Positions 1 to 28,300 of a DNA stretch of 64,000 nucleotides are shown here, in pieces. Source of the DNA: Sulfidibacter corallicola. Lineage in GTDB: Bacteria > Acidobacteriota > Holophagae > Acanthopleuribacterales > Acanthopleuribacteraceae. The notes beneath the pieces were generated by a model that did no database searches, was not told where the DNA came from, and saw nothing but the letters and a program-made list of their open reading frames with translations. Location of the stretch: NCBI RefSeq assembly GCF_017498545.1, contig NZ_CP071793.1, positions 10,658,256 to 10,722,255 on the forward strand, written 5' to 3'. Numbering within the stretch: the first letter of the stretch is position 1; each line of letters opens with the position of its first letter. Made by a program: the position numbers and the translations under genes.

Positions 1-16327
<16,327 letters not shown>

Positions 16328-16348
16328 GTTTTCCGTTTGCGTTTTCAA

Positions 16349-16361
16349 TGGTTTCCCCTTA
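16349..16361 (-). promoter_or_regulatory. ribosome-binding site supporting a possible TTG start
   Basis: The minus strand reads TAAGGGGAAACCATTG across the stop of the upstream gene. AAGGGG is ideally spaced for TTG 16348 but too far from ATG 16327. A TTG start would give a 10-nt gap, like the other junctions in this operon. Confidence 0.5.
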
Positions 16362-19300
16362 TTTGCCCAGGATAGTCCGGGGGACTTCGAGGGTCGGTAG
16401 ATGCTTCAGTTGCTGCAGGACCGAGGGCCGTTCCGGCGCGGTCTGGGTTCGCTTCGCCTCGTCGGCACCGGCGGCGGGGTGCGGCGGGCTCGCGGAAGTG
16501 GCCGAGTCGGCGCCCGCCTGGGCGCGCGGCTGGCCGACCCAGAAATTCTCGAAGGCGAACGGATAGGTGGGCAGCGCCAGGCGCTTGGGTCGGCGTCCGG
16601 CGTACAGACGCCGCCAGTCGGGTGTGTGGCCATCGACCCAGAGGGCCAAGAGTTCGTCGAGGCGCCGCTGGTCGGTCAACCGGTCGAGGTCCTCGGCTTT
16701 GTCGCCGTGAGGATCGTAGGCCGCGGCGTTGGCGCGATTGCGCGTGACGCGACCGCGGAACAGGCCCTGTTCGCGCATGGCGTCGTGGCCGTCCCCGCCC
16801 GATGGTTGGCTCAGGAACGCCTCCAGCCGCTCGGCCAACGCTTCGAAGGACGTCACCAGAAAACCCAACCGCTCCGTCATCGCCTCGCGGCCCACCTGCA
16901 GGGTGAAGGCGACATCGCTTAGGCTGGGGATGACGGGCTCAGGTCGAACGGTGGTCGGATCGGCACGATCGGCGTCGGGCTCCGGCTCGTGGAACACGGG
17001 CTCGGCTGCGAAATCGAGCAGCGCCAACAGCTCGCTCGGATGGGACATCTGGAGGAAGGCGTGGGCGTCCAGCTCGACTTCGAATCGCTGCAGGAGCCGG
17101 CGATGCAGCTCCAGCTTCTGGATGCGGCTGAGGCCGAAGCTTTCGAAGGCCTGGTCTACGTCGATGTCGGCCGGCTCGACCGCCAGGATCTGGGCCAGTA
17201 GGTTGCGCAGGGTTTCCTTGGTTGATTCCAGGTGATGGGAGGCCAGCTTTTGGGCTTGCGGGCTCTCCTTGCCCGCCGGCTTCGATTCGTTCATCCGGCG
17301 GATGAACCTACCTGGCTTTTCGTCTCCCTTGGGTGAGGCGGTGTGCGCTGGGGAGCCCTCTTTGGCTTGCGGGCTCTCCTTGCCCGCCGGCTTCGTTTCG
17401 TTCATCCGGCGGATGAACCTACCTGGCTTTTCGGCTCCCTTGGGTGAGGCGGTGTGCGGTGGGGAGCCCTCTTTGGCTTGCGGGCTCTCCTCGCCCGCCG
17501 GCTTCGTTTCGTTCATCCGGCGGATGAACCTACCTGGCTTTTCGGCTCCCTTGGGTGAGGCGGTGTGCGGTGGGGAGCCCTCTTGGGCTTGCGGGCTCTC
17601 CTTGCCCGCCGGCTTCGTTTCGTTCATCCGGCGGATGAACCTACCTGGCTTTTCGTCTCCCTTTTGCCGACGGGTGCTTTCTGGCGCGTCGCTTCGGTCG
17701 GGGGGCAGGTAGTTGGCCTTGACGTGGGTCAGGAGGCTGGTCGCGTAGGTGCGCAGCACCGCTTCGGATTTGGCGGAGAGCACGAAGGCCACCGGCTCGT
17801 CGGTTCGCGCTTCCCGCTCGGCCACGTCCGGTGGGATGTATTCTTCGAGGATCACGTGGGCGTTGGCGCCGCCGAACCCGAAGGAGCTGATCCCCGCCCG
17901 CCGCGGCAGCGGGTTCCCGTCGTCGTCCCGGATCGACGCCCAGGGGCGATTCTCCCGAACCAGGTAGAACGGGCTGTTCCCCAGGTCGATGTAGGGGTTG
18001 ACCCGCGCGCAGTGCAGCGACTTGACCAGGGTCCGGTGCTTCATCTGCAGCAGGACCTTGATGACGCCCGCCACGCCTGCAGCCAGTACCGCGTGGCCGA
18101 TGTTCGACTTGATCGAGCCCAAACCGCAGTGAGGCTCGGTCACCGCCGCCTCGCCGGTCTCCCGGTACAGCTCGCCGAAGGCCGATTTCAAGCCGTTGAT
18201 CTCGGCGGGATCGCCCAGCTTGGTTCCGGTCCCGTGCGTCTCGACGTAACCCACCGTGCGCGGATCGATGTCCGCCTTGCGGTAGGCTTTTTTCAGCAGT
18301 TCGGCCTGGGCCACGGGGTTGGGCGACGTCAGCGAATTGGCCCGGCCACCGTGGTTCTCGGCCGTCGCCCGGATCACGCCATAGATGTGATCCCCGTCGG
18401 CCTCCGCCCGGGACAGGCGCTTGAGCAACAGCATGCCCACACCCTCGCCGATGGCGAAGCCGTCCGCGTCCGGCGCGAAGGTCTTGCAGCGCCCGTCTTT
18501 CGACAACGCCTGGGCCTTGCTGAACCCGATGTGCCCACCCGGCGTGGCCACCACGTGAACCCCGCCCACCAACGCCATGCTGCAACAGCCGGCGTGGATG
18601 CTCTGCACCGCGCGGTGAATCGCCACCAGCGACGAGGAGCAGGCGGTTTCGATCGGCTCGCTGGGTCCGTGCACGTCGAGAAAGAAACTGATCCGGTTGG
18701 GTCCGGCCGAGGGCGAGAGCGCCGTGGTGCTGAAGCCCTCGATCGTCTCGTTCGCGCGCCCGAACAGGGTGCCGTAGTCGCTGTTGGCGGTGCCGACGAA
18801 CACGCCGAGATCCTGGCCCGCCAGGCTGGCGGCGGCGTGACCGGCGTCCTCCAACGCCAGCCAGGCATAGGTCAGCAGCAGTCGCTGGTGGGGGTCCATC
18901 GCCAGAGCTTCTTTCGGGGTGATCCCGAAAAAGCGCGGATCGAAGTCACCGGCACGATCGATGAACCCGCCCCAACGGATGTCGGTCTTGTTGGCTTCCT
19001 GGAGCGGGTCGCCGAAGACCTCGCGCCAATCCCAACGCTCGGCCGGCACCACGCGGATGCAGTCGCGCCCGGCAGCCAGGTTGGCCCACAACGCATCGAG
19101 ATCGGCCGCCATCGGGAACCGGCCGCTCATGCCGACGATGGCGATCCCCTCCTCCGCGGCACCGGGATCGACCGGCACGGCGGCGGCTTCGGTTGCCGCC
19201 ACGGGTTTGGCCACCTGGAAGCGGTGCGCCGGTGCGGGGCCCTTTGCCCCCGTGTCCAGGGACGGCTCCGGTCGAGCCTGGCCACGCTTTTCCGGTTCGG

Positions 19301-22300
19301 TTGGGGCGCCCACATCGAGAAAGCGGCGGGCCAGGGCGTCGCGATCCGAGGCGATCAAATGGCGGGTCAGCTTGTCCAGCGTGGGGTGCTCGTAGAAGAC
19401 GGTCGGAATCAGGCCCAAGCGGTGTTCGCCGTTGAGCTGGTTGGAGAAATCGGTCAACATGATCGACTCCAGGCCGTAGCGGTCGAATTCGAGGCCGGGA
19501 TCGATCTCGTCGAGGGGGATTTTAAGCAAGCCCGAGAGCGCCTCGGCCAAAACCGCGCGCACTTTCTGGAACAGCCGTTTCTCGTCCACCGGCAGCGGCG
19601 ATGTTTCGGGTTCCACCTCTCGCGTCACCACTTGGTCCAAGGCGGTCGGCTCGGTTTGTTCCGACTCGTCCGGCGAGAACAGCTCGCGCAGTCGCGGCCC
19701 ATCGCCGTGCAACACCAGCACGCGGTCGATCTCGTGGGTCAGGACCCGATACAGGGCCGCGAAGCCGGCCTCGGCCGGAAGCGGTGCCATGCCCGCCTGC
19801 GCGCGCAGGGCGTCCAGGCGGCGATCGTCGATGCGCATGCCGCCGTCGCGCCAGTAGGGCCAATCGACGGCCAGCGTGTGACCGTAGGCGGTTTCGTCAT
19901 TCAGTGCGTCGCGCCGCCCGACGGCCACGAGCTTGTTGCGATAGGCCGCGAAGGCGTCCAGAAACCCGTTGGCGGCGGCGTAGCCGGCCTGGCCCAGGCT
20001 GCCGATCTCGGCCGCCAGGGAGGAGCAGAGCAGGAACAGATCCAACCCCATGCCCCGGCTGGCTCGATCGAGGTTGACCGCACCGGCCACCTTCGGGGCC
20101 AGTACCGCGTTCAGCTCGGCGCGGGTCTTTCGAGCCAGCAGGCTGTCGCGCAGGACGCCGGCACAGTGCAGGATGCCGTTCAAACGCCCATAGTCGGCGT
20201 GGATTTCATCCACCAGGACGGTGACCTGTTCCGCTCGCGCCACATCCACCTGTTGATACTCGGAATGGGCGCCTCGTTCGTTCAGCTCGCGCAGTACCGT
20301 TTCGCCTTCGGCGGAAAGCGGCGAGCGGCCCACCAGGATCAGGCGGGCTCCGGCGACGCGATCGGCGATCTCGCGGGCGAAGAGCACACCCAGGCCGCCG
20401 AGGCCACCGGTGATCAGGTACACGCCATCCTGGCGCCAAGGCAGGGTCGGCTCGGCGGGATCGGTATTCGGCAGCGGCTTCGGTACCAGTTCCAGACGCT
20501 CGCCGCGCCGGAAATGAACCGAGCGATGGCGTATGGCGCTGCGACGCGCACCCTGACGGCGACCCCCGCCGTGCCGAACCGCATGCTCCAGGCCGCGCCG
20601 TTCGGCCAGCAACAGGCTGTGCAGTTCGGCCGCGCCGAGATCGGCCGGCACGAAAAGAAGTTGGGTCCACAAGGCCAACAACTCGGTGGTCCCGGTCGCC
20701 AGCAAACCGTGGAGACCCTGGGCCGAGCCGGGATCCGCCCCGTTGCACGGCACCACGAGCTGGACCAGCATGGGTTCGGAGGCCCTCACCGACTCCAGTC
20801 GTTGCAGCAACTCCAACACGCCGAGCGCCTGGCTGTGGAAGCCCTGCACCATATCGTCCGGGTCGTCGACGGGCAACGACATCGCCTCGTAGGGCCCCTT
20901 CTCGGCTCTCAAGGCCTGGGCCAGGTGCGGCTTGTCGAGCACGCAGACGTAGTGACGCTGAAGCGAAGCCGGTTCGATCACCGCCGGAATGGGCCGCGCC
21001 AGCCACTGCGGCGCGAGCAGCAACGTCTCGTCGTTCGCAGGTTCGGTCCGCACCTCCTCCCCGAAAATGCGGAAGGAAAAACCGCGCATCCGCACGCACA
21101 AGCGCCCCTCGCCATCGCACAGGTCCAGGTCGAGCTTGCGGGTCTTGGCGGCGCCGTCCGGCCTGCTCGTGGCCCGAACCCAGGCCCAGAGGCGATCGGG
21201 CAGGGGCCGGTACAGCGTCAGCTCGACAAGGGTGAAGGGCAGCGCCGGTCGGCTGAAGCCCTCGGTGCTCGCGTCCCCGAACAGGGCGGTCGAGGCCTGC
21301 AGCGCCGAATCCAGCAAGCTGGGATGGAGCACGAACGCCTCGCGATCGGCACCGACCGACGGGGGCAGCACCAACTCGGCCAGCACGCCCGATTCACCGC
21401 GGTACAACCGGTGGATGGCGCGGAACGACGGCCCCAACCGGAACTGCGGCGAAGAGAAGGCGGCGTACAGTCGATCGGAGGCCACCGCCTCCGGATCGCA
21501 GGCGTCGCGCAGGGCATCCAGATCCAGGGGTTCGGGTTCCGCGGCGACGGCTTCGGCCTGCACCGTGCCTTGGCAGTGCACCACCGCCTCCGTGGCGACC
21601 TCGAATTCGGCCCCGCTTCCGCTCGGTTTCAACGCGATGTGCAGTTCGCGCGAATCCTTGTCCAGCACGAACGGACGCAGCCAGACCACGTTCTTCACGG
21701 CGAGTGCCGGCGCGGCATCTTCACCCAGCGCATCCTGGTAGGCGGCACGCGCCATTTCGAGGTAGGCCACGCCTGGCAGCATGGGCCGACCGTCGACCTG
21801 GTGATCGCGCAGGAAAAAGGCATCCCGGTCGAACACCGAACCGTAGCGCTGGGCGGCAAAGGTCGAGGCGTTGCGCTGAACCAGCGGATGCAACGCCGCC
21901 GTGCTCCCCGCGACGCCCTGCATTCGGGTCCAGTCGATGCCCTCCGGCAGCCAATAGCGGTCGCGGGCGAAGGGATAGGTCGGCAGGCTGAGCCGCCGCG
22001 GCGGGTGCGCGTACAGGCGCGCCCAATCGACCTCGGCTCCGTCGACCCAGTGGGCCAGTAATTCGGTCGGGGCACCCTCTTCCAGGAGCCGTTCGATCTC
22101 GGCCCGGCGTTGCGCCACATCGGCCGCGGACTCGGAAGAGGCGTCGTCGTGGCGAACCCGGCCCATCGCCAGGCCCGGCGCACTGCTGCCGTCGGCCAGG
22201 AAGCCGCGCAGCCGTTCGGCCAATTCGGAAAACGAGCCGACGACCGTGCCCAGGCGGACGTCCATCGCATCGCGGCCCGTTTGCAGGGTGAAGGCCACCG

Positions 22301-25300
22301 CGGCCAGGTCGGCGTCGGGACCGGGGTCACCGGCGTTTTCGGGGCGAGCTTCGCAGTAGGTCAGCAGCTTTTGGGCATAGTCGCGCAGGCGCTTGCCGTT
22401 CCGCGCCGAGAGCAGGATCGCGACCGGTCCGGACGACGTAGGTGCCGGTTGTTCGGAATCCGGCGCACGGTACTCTTCGATCACCACGTGGGCGTTGGCG
22501 CCGCCGATCCCGAACGAGCTGACGCCCGCGCGGCGCGGCAGCTCCCGACCGGCGGCGTCGCGCGGTGCCGGCCAGGCTTGCGTTTCGCGCACGATGGTGA
22601 ACGGCGAGCCTTCGAGCTGGATGAAGGGGTTGATGTCTTCGGTGTGGAGGCTCTTGGCCAGCGTCTTGTGCTTCAACTGGAGCAGGACCTTGATCACGCC
22701 GGCCACGCCCGCGGCCAGGACCAGGTGGCCCAGGTTCGACTTGACCGAACCCAGCGCGCAGTGGGTCTCGGTCACGCGCTCGTCGCCCGTGTCGCGGTAC
22801 AGCTCGCGAAACGCCAGCTTGAGGCCGTTGATCTCGGCCGGATCGCCCAGCTTGGTGCCGGTCCCGTGGGTTTCGATGTAGCCCACCGTGCGCGGGTCCA
22901 CGCCGGCCTGGCGCCAGGCGCTTCGGAGCAACGCGGCCTGGGCCTTGGGGTTGGGCGCGGTCATCGAGCTGGCCCGCCCGCCGTGGTTGACGGCCGTGGC
23001 GCGCACCACGCCGTAGATGTGGTCGCCGGCGGCTTCGGCGTCGCGCAGCTTCTTCAACACCAGCATGCCGGCCCCTTCGCTCAGGGCAAAGCCGTTGGCC
23101 TGGGGCGAGAACGTCTTGCAGCGACCGTCGGGCGCCAGGGCGCCGGCCTTGCTGAAGCTGATGTGGGCGCTGGGATTGACCAGGGCGTGAACCCCGCCGA
23201 CCACGGCCATCTCGCAACTGCCGGCGCGCATCGCCTGAATGGCGCGGTCGATCGCCACCAGCGAGGAGGAGCAGGCCGTCTCGACCGGCTCGCTAGGCCC
23301 GGTGACGTCAAGGAAGTAACTCATCCGGTTGGGACCGAAGGAGGGCACGCTGGTCGCGCTGTAGGACTCGATGCCGCGCCGGGCCTGGACCATCAGCGAG
23401 GCGTAGCCGCTGGTGCCGTCGGTGCCGATGAACAGGCCGAGTCTCTTGCCGGCGAGCGCCCGCGCCGAGTAACCCGCGTCCTCGATGGCCGACCAGACGT
23501 AGGTCATCAGAAGACGCTGCTGGGGATCCATGAATTCGGCCTCGCGCGGCGAGATCCCGAAAAAGAGCGGATCGAACTCGGGAACCGTGTCCACGAAACC
23601 GCCCCACTTGACGTTGGTGCGATTGGGCTCGGCCAGCGGGTCGCCGAAAATCCGCCGCCAGTCCCAGCGATCGGCGGGTATCTCGGAAATGCAATCGGTA
23701 CCCGTTTCAAGGTTGCGCCACAGCGCGGCCACATCGGGCGAGTTGGGGAAGGTGCCGCTGATGCCGACGATGGCGATCGGTTCCGGGCCGCGATCGCCGA
23801 CCGCGGGCTCGGATCGCGGCGCAACTTGGGGTTCGACGCGCCAGGGCGAGCCGGACACGCGTGCCTCGGTCTTCGCCGGCGCGGGTTCCGCCGGCGTGCG
23901 CGGGAGCGGTTGGCGCACCCTGCCCTCCTGGAGCCTGTTCGCGAGGGCATCGCGGTGTTGTTCCAGCAGATGGGTGGTGAGCGCGTCGAGATTGGGGTAT
24001 TCGAAAAAGATCGTCGGCAGCAACGCCAGGCCGAAGGTCTTGTTGAGGCGGTTGGCGAAATCGGCGAAGGAGATGGAATCGAACCCGTAGTCGTCGAACG
24101 AGGCTTCGCCGCGAATGCGACCGGCGTCGACCTTGAGCAGGTCGCTGACGGCGCGGCCCAGCTCCGCACGCAGCCGGCGGAACAGATCGTCCGGGTCGAC
24201 CGGCGTCGCCGGGCTTGGAACCGCAGTTTCGGTGCGCGGCTCGACGTCTCGCGAATCGGCGGTAGTCAGAAAGGCGCGCCGCAGTTTGCGCACATCGCCC
24301 GAGACCACCGCAACATTCGGCCGACCCGAGGCCCAAGCGCGATAGAACGCGGCGAGGCCCTGATCGGTCGCGAGTGGTTGCAAGCCGAGCGTTTCGGCCA
24401 AGCGCGAACGCGCGGCCTCGTCCGCCGCCATGCCGCCCGCTTGCCAAAGGGGCCACGCGATGGCCAGCGAGCGGCCGTGCGGGCCGCGATCGGTCGGGCC
24501 GCGATCGGTCGGGCCGCGATCGGTCGGGCCGCGATCGGTCGGGCCGCGATCGGCACGGTCGCTGGAGACGCGTGCCGCCCGATCGATCGCGTAGGCGTCG
24601 AGGAAGGCGTTGGCCGCGGCGTAGTCGGCCTGACCGGGACCGCCCTGTGCCGACATCGAGGAAAACGAAATGAAGAAATCCAGCGGGATGTCGCGGGTGG
24701 CCGCATCCAGGTTTGCGGCCCCCAGGACCTTGGGTTCCAGCACCGCGCGGAAGGCCTCGCCGGTCTTCTTGACCAGGTAGCGATCGTCGACCACCCCGGC
24801 CAGGTGCAGCACCCCGTGGAGCGCGGGTCGATCCTGGCCCGCGGCCTCCGCGATCAACTCGGCGATCAGCTTTTCGACCGCAGCTTTGTCGGCAACGTCC
24901 AGTTGGCGATAGCGCACGTCCGCGCCGGCAGCACGGATTCGCGCGATTCGATCCCGGACCTCGCGCCCGAGCGCCGAACGCCCGGTCAACACCAGGATCA
25001 CATCTCTGGCCTTGGCGGCGATGTCCTCGGCGAACATCAGGCCCAGACCACCGGAACCACCGGTGATCAGGTACAGGCCCCTATCCCGCCAGGGCGAGGA
25101 CGCCGAATCCGGCTCCAATTCCCGCCAGTGCGGTACCTTCAACGAATCGCCTTCGTGGCGGAGGTGCACGGCGTCCAGGTCGCCGAGCGCCGCGCCCAGC
25201 ACCGAAGCCAGCTCGGCATGTTCGATGTGCGGATCCAGTTCCACCAGTTGGGTGCGCAAGCGCGGGTGTTCGAGCCGGGCGGTCTTGAGCAGGCCGGCCA

Positions 25301-28300
25301 GCGCGGTCGAGAGGTGGTCGGGCCCATCCGACGGCACCACCACTTGAAGCAGGGCACCGCCATCGAGGCCAGCCTCGATTTCCTCGCGCACGATGTGGAA
25401 CAGCCGAAGGGCCTGGTCGCGGAAACGCAGCGCGGGCGGCGCGGCCGCGTCGACCGGCAGGGCTTCGACCTTGTGAAGCGGCGCCAGGGTGCCGTGCAGC
25501 GCGGCGACACAGGTCCGCGGGAACCCGCACAGGACGATGCGGCGCCGATCCGCCTTTTCACCCGTGGCCCGCGAGCCGTGTACGGCCGAGACTGGCCGCT
25601 CGGTCCAGGTAGGTTCCAGCAACAGGGTGTCAATCTCGCCGGCCCCCCAGTTCGCCTGGCCCGGAGTCAGCAGCCGATAGGCCAATCCCTTCAGGCGCAG
25701 GCAGATGCGACCTTGGTCGTCGCAAAAGTCGAGATCGAGCGATTGGCCGTTCGATCGGCCGCCGGCATCGCCCGACGCTGCATGGCGGGCCCAAACCCAC
25801 ATCGCCTCCGAACAAGGCCGCAGCACTTCCATTTCGTCCAGCGCGAAGGGCACGCCGTAACCGGGCACGGCGTTGGCTGTAGCTTGGGCCGTCAAGCGTC
25901 CGGTCGCGAAATGGAGCGCCACCTGAACGCCGGAATCCAACAGGCTGGGGTGGGCGGCGAAGCGGTCGAGCGTGTCGGCGACACATTCGGGCAGCGCCAG
26001 CTCGCCGAGGGCCTCCCCTTCCGGTGCGCGTCCCCCGCGAACCGCCGCACGCACGCCGCGCAAGCTGGGGCCGTGCAGGAAGGTCGCGCGATCCTGACCG
26101 CGGTACAACACCTCTCCCGGCACCCGCTCTTCGGTCATGCGTTCGCGGAGCGCGGTCAAACCGAGCTCGGCCTCGACTTCCGTGGGCACCAGCAAAACGT
26201 CGCCGCGGAAATGCTCGATCCGGGCCCCGCCCGGGCCGTCCGCTTCGGTGGTGACGGTGCACGAAATCCGGTTCTCGGTTTGGGGTGCCAGCTCGATCGC
26301 GACCTCCACCGGAGTGTCGGTCACCGCGATCGGTCGCAGCCAGACACAGGTCCGCAACCGAATCGCCGGCTCGGCGCCGTCGGGGCGTCTCGCGGCCAGG
26401 GCCACGGCCGCCCGGATCATCTCCAGGTAGGCCACGCCGGGCAGGATCTTGCGGTGCTCGATCACGTGATCGGCCAGGAAGAACTCGCCGCCGGTGAGCG
26501 TCGTGGTGAAGCGCAGTTGGTTCAGGTTGGCGGCGTTGCGGTGGACCAGTGGGTGCAGCACGCCCGCTCCACCGGAGCCGTCACTCACGGGCTTGGGTTC
26601 CGGCCAGTAGGACTCGCGGGCGAAGGGATAGCTCGGCGCCGCGATGCGCCGCGGCGGGCGGCGGTCCTCGGAGGAGAACGAACCCCACAGGGCCGACCAA
26701 TCCACGGGGTAACCGGCACACCAGGCTTTTGCGATGCGCTCGAACTGGCGCCGCTCGATCCACTCGGCCACCAGGCGCCGCTGATCGTCTTCGCTCAGGA
26801 GGTCGTCGCCGGCCTTGTCGGCAGCGCCTCGGAACCAGGCCGTGCCGTCTCCCTTGCCCGCCAGAAAGCGCGCCAGCTCGCGGCGCAAACGCACCTCGTC
26901 GGTGACGGCGAACACCAGGCGCTGGGCCATGGCCGCGCGACCGGCACCCAGCGTAAACGCCAGATCGGCCAGCTCGAAGGCGCCGTCGCCGGCCGCGCGC
27001 TCGTTGAGCCAGGTCAGCAGGCTGGCCGCGTAGTCCCGCAGCCGCGCTTCGTCGCGCGCCGACAGCGGCACCAGGTAGCGAGAACAGCGCACCGGCGCCA
27101 GGGCGGCGCGCTCGGCCGCGTGCCGGCTGGGCCGGTAGGCTTCCAGAATCGCGTGCGCATTGGTTCCGCCGATCCCGAACGAACTGACGGCGGCCCGGCG
27201 CGGTTCCGATCCCTCGGGCCACGGCTGGAGCCGGTCGACCACGTAGAATGGCGAGTCGGTGAAGTCGATGGCCGGGTTGGCCCGACGGTAGTTCAAAGTC
27301 GGCGGCAATTGGCCGTGGTGAAGCGCCAGCACCGTCTTGATACAACCGGCCAGCCCGGCCGTGGTGTCCAGGTGGCCCAGATTGGTTTTGACCGATCCGA
27401 GTCCGCAAAAGCCCTTGGCGTCGGTGTGCGGTCGCCAAGCCTCGCGCAGGGCCGCCACCTCGATCGGATCGCCCAACTTGGTGCCCGTGCCGTGGGCCTC
27501 CACGTAGCCGATGGTTGCGGGATCGACCCCGGTCTCGGTCAGGACGCGATCGATGACCGCGGCTTGGCCCCGGGCGCTGGGCGCGTAGAAGCCTGCCTTT
27601 TCGGCGCCGTCGTTGTTGACGGCCACGCCGCGCACCAGCGCATAGATGCGATCGCCGTCGCGCACGGCATCCACGGCCCGCTTGACGAGCATCACGCCGA
27701 CGCCTTCTCCGCTGATCATGCCGTCGGCAGCCGCGTCGAAGGCCTTGATCCGGCCGTCGCTGGAGAAGTTGAGCCCGGCCTGGTGCACGTAGCCCAGGTT
27801 GGTTCCGGGGAACAGGGCGGCGCCGCCGACCAGGGCGTGACGGGCCTCGCCGGCTTGGAGACTGCGCCAGGCCAAGTGCAGGCCGGTGAGGGTCGAAGAG
27901 CAATTGGTGTGGACGAAAACGCTGGGTCCCCTGAAGCCGAGTTTGTAGGAGATCAAAGTCGGGATGGTCCCGCCCTGGCCCAGCAGCCAGGCCACGTAGT
28001 CGTCGGTCCGCTCCAGCACGTACCCGCCCGAGCGGATCTCGTGACACAGCGCCTGGTAGAGGCTGCTCCCGGCGGAGACGAACACGCTCGTGTCGGGAAT
28101 CGCGCCCGGCGCGTAACCGGCGTCTTCCACGGCCCACCAGGCGTGCATCAGCAGGTGCCGGAACTGCGGGTCCATGAAGGCCGCGTCGCGCGGCGGGATC
28201 CCGAAGAAGCCCGGATCGAACAGGTCCTTGCCGGCGATGCCGAGACTGCGCGAAACCAGATCCCGCTCGCGCAGGACGCGTTCGGGCACGCCTCGCTGGC

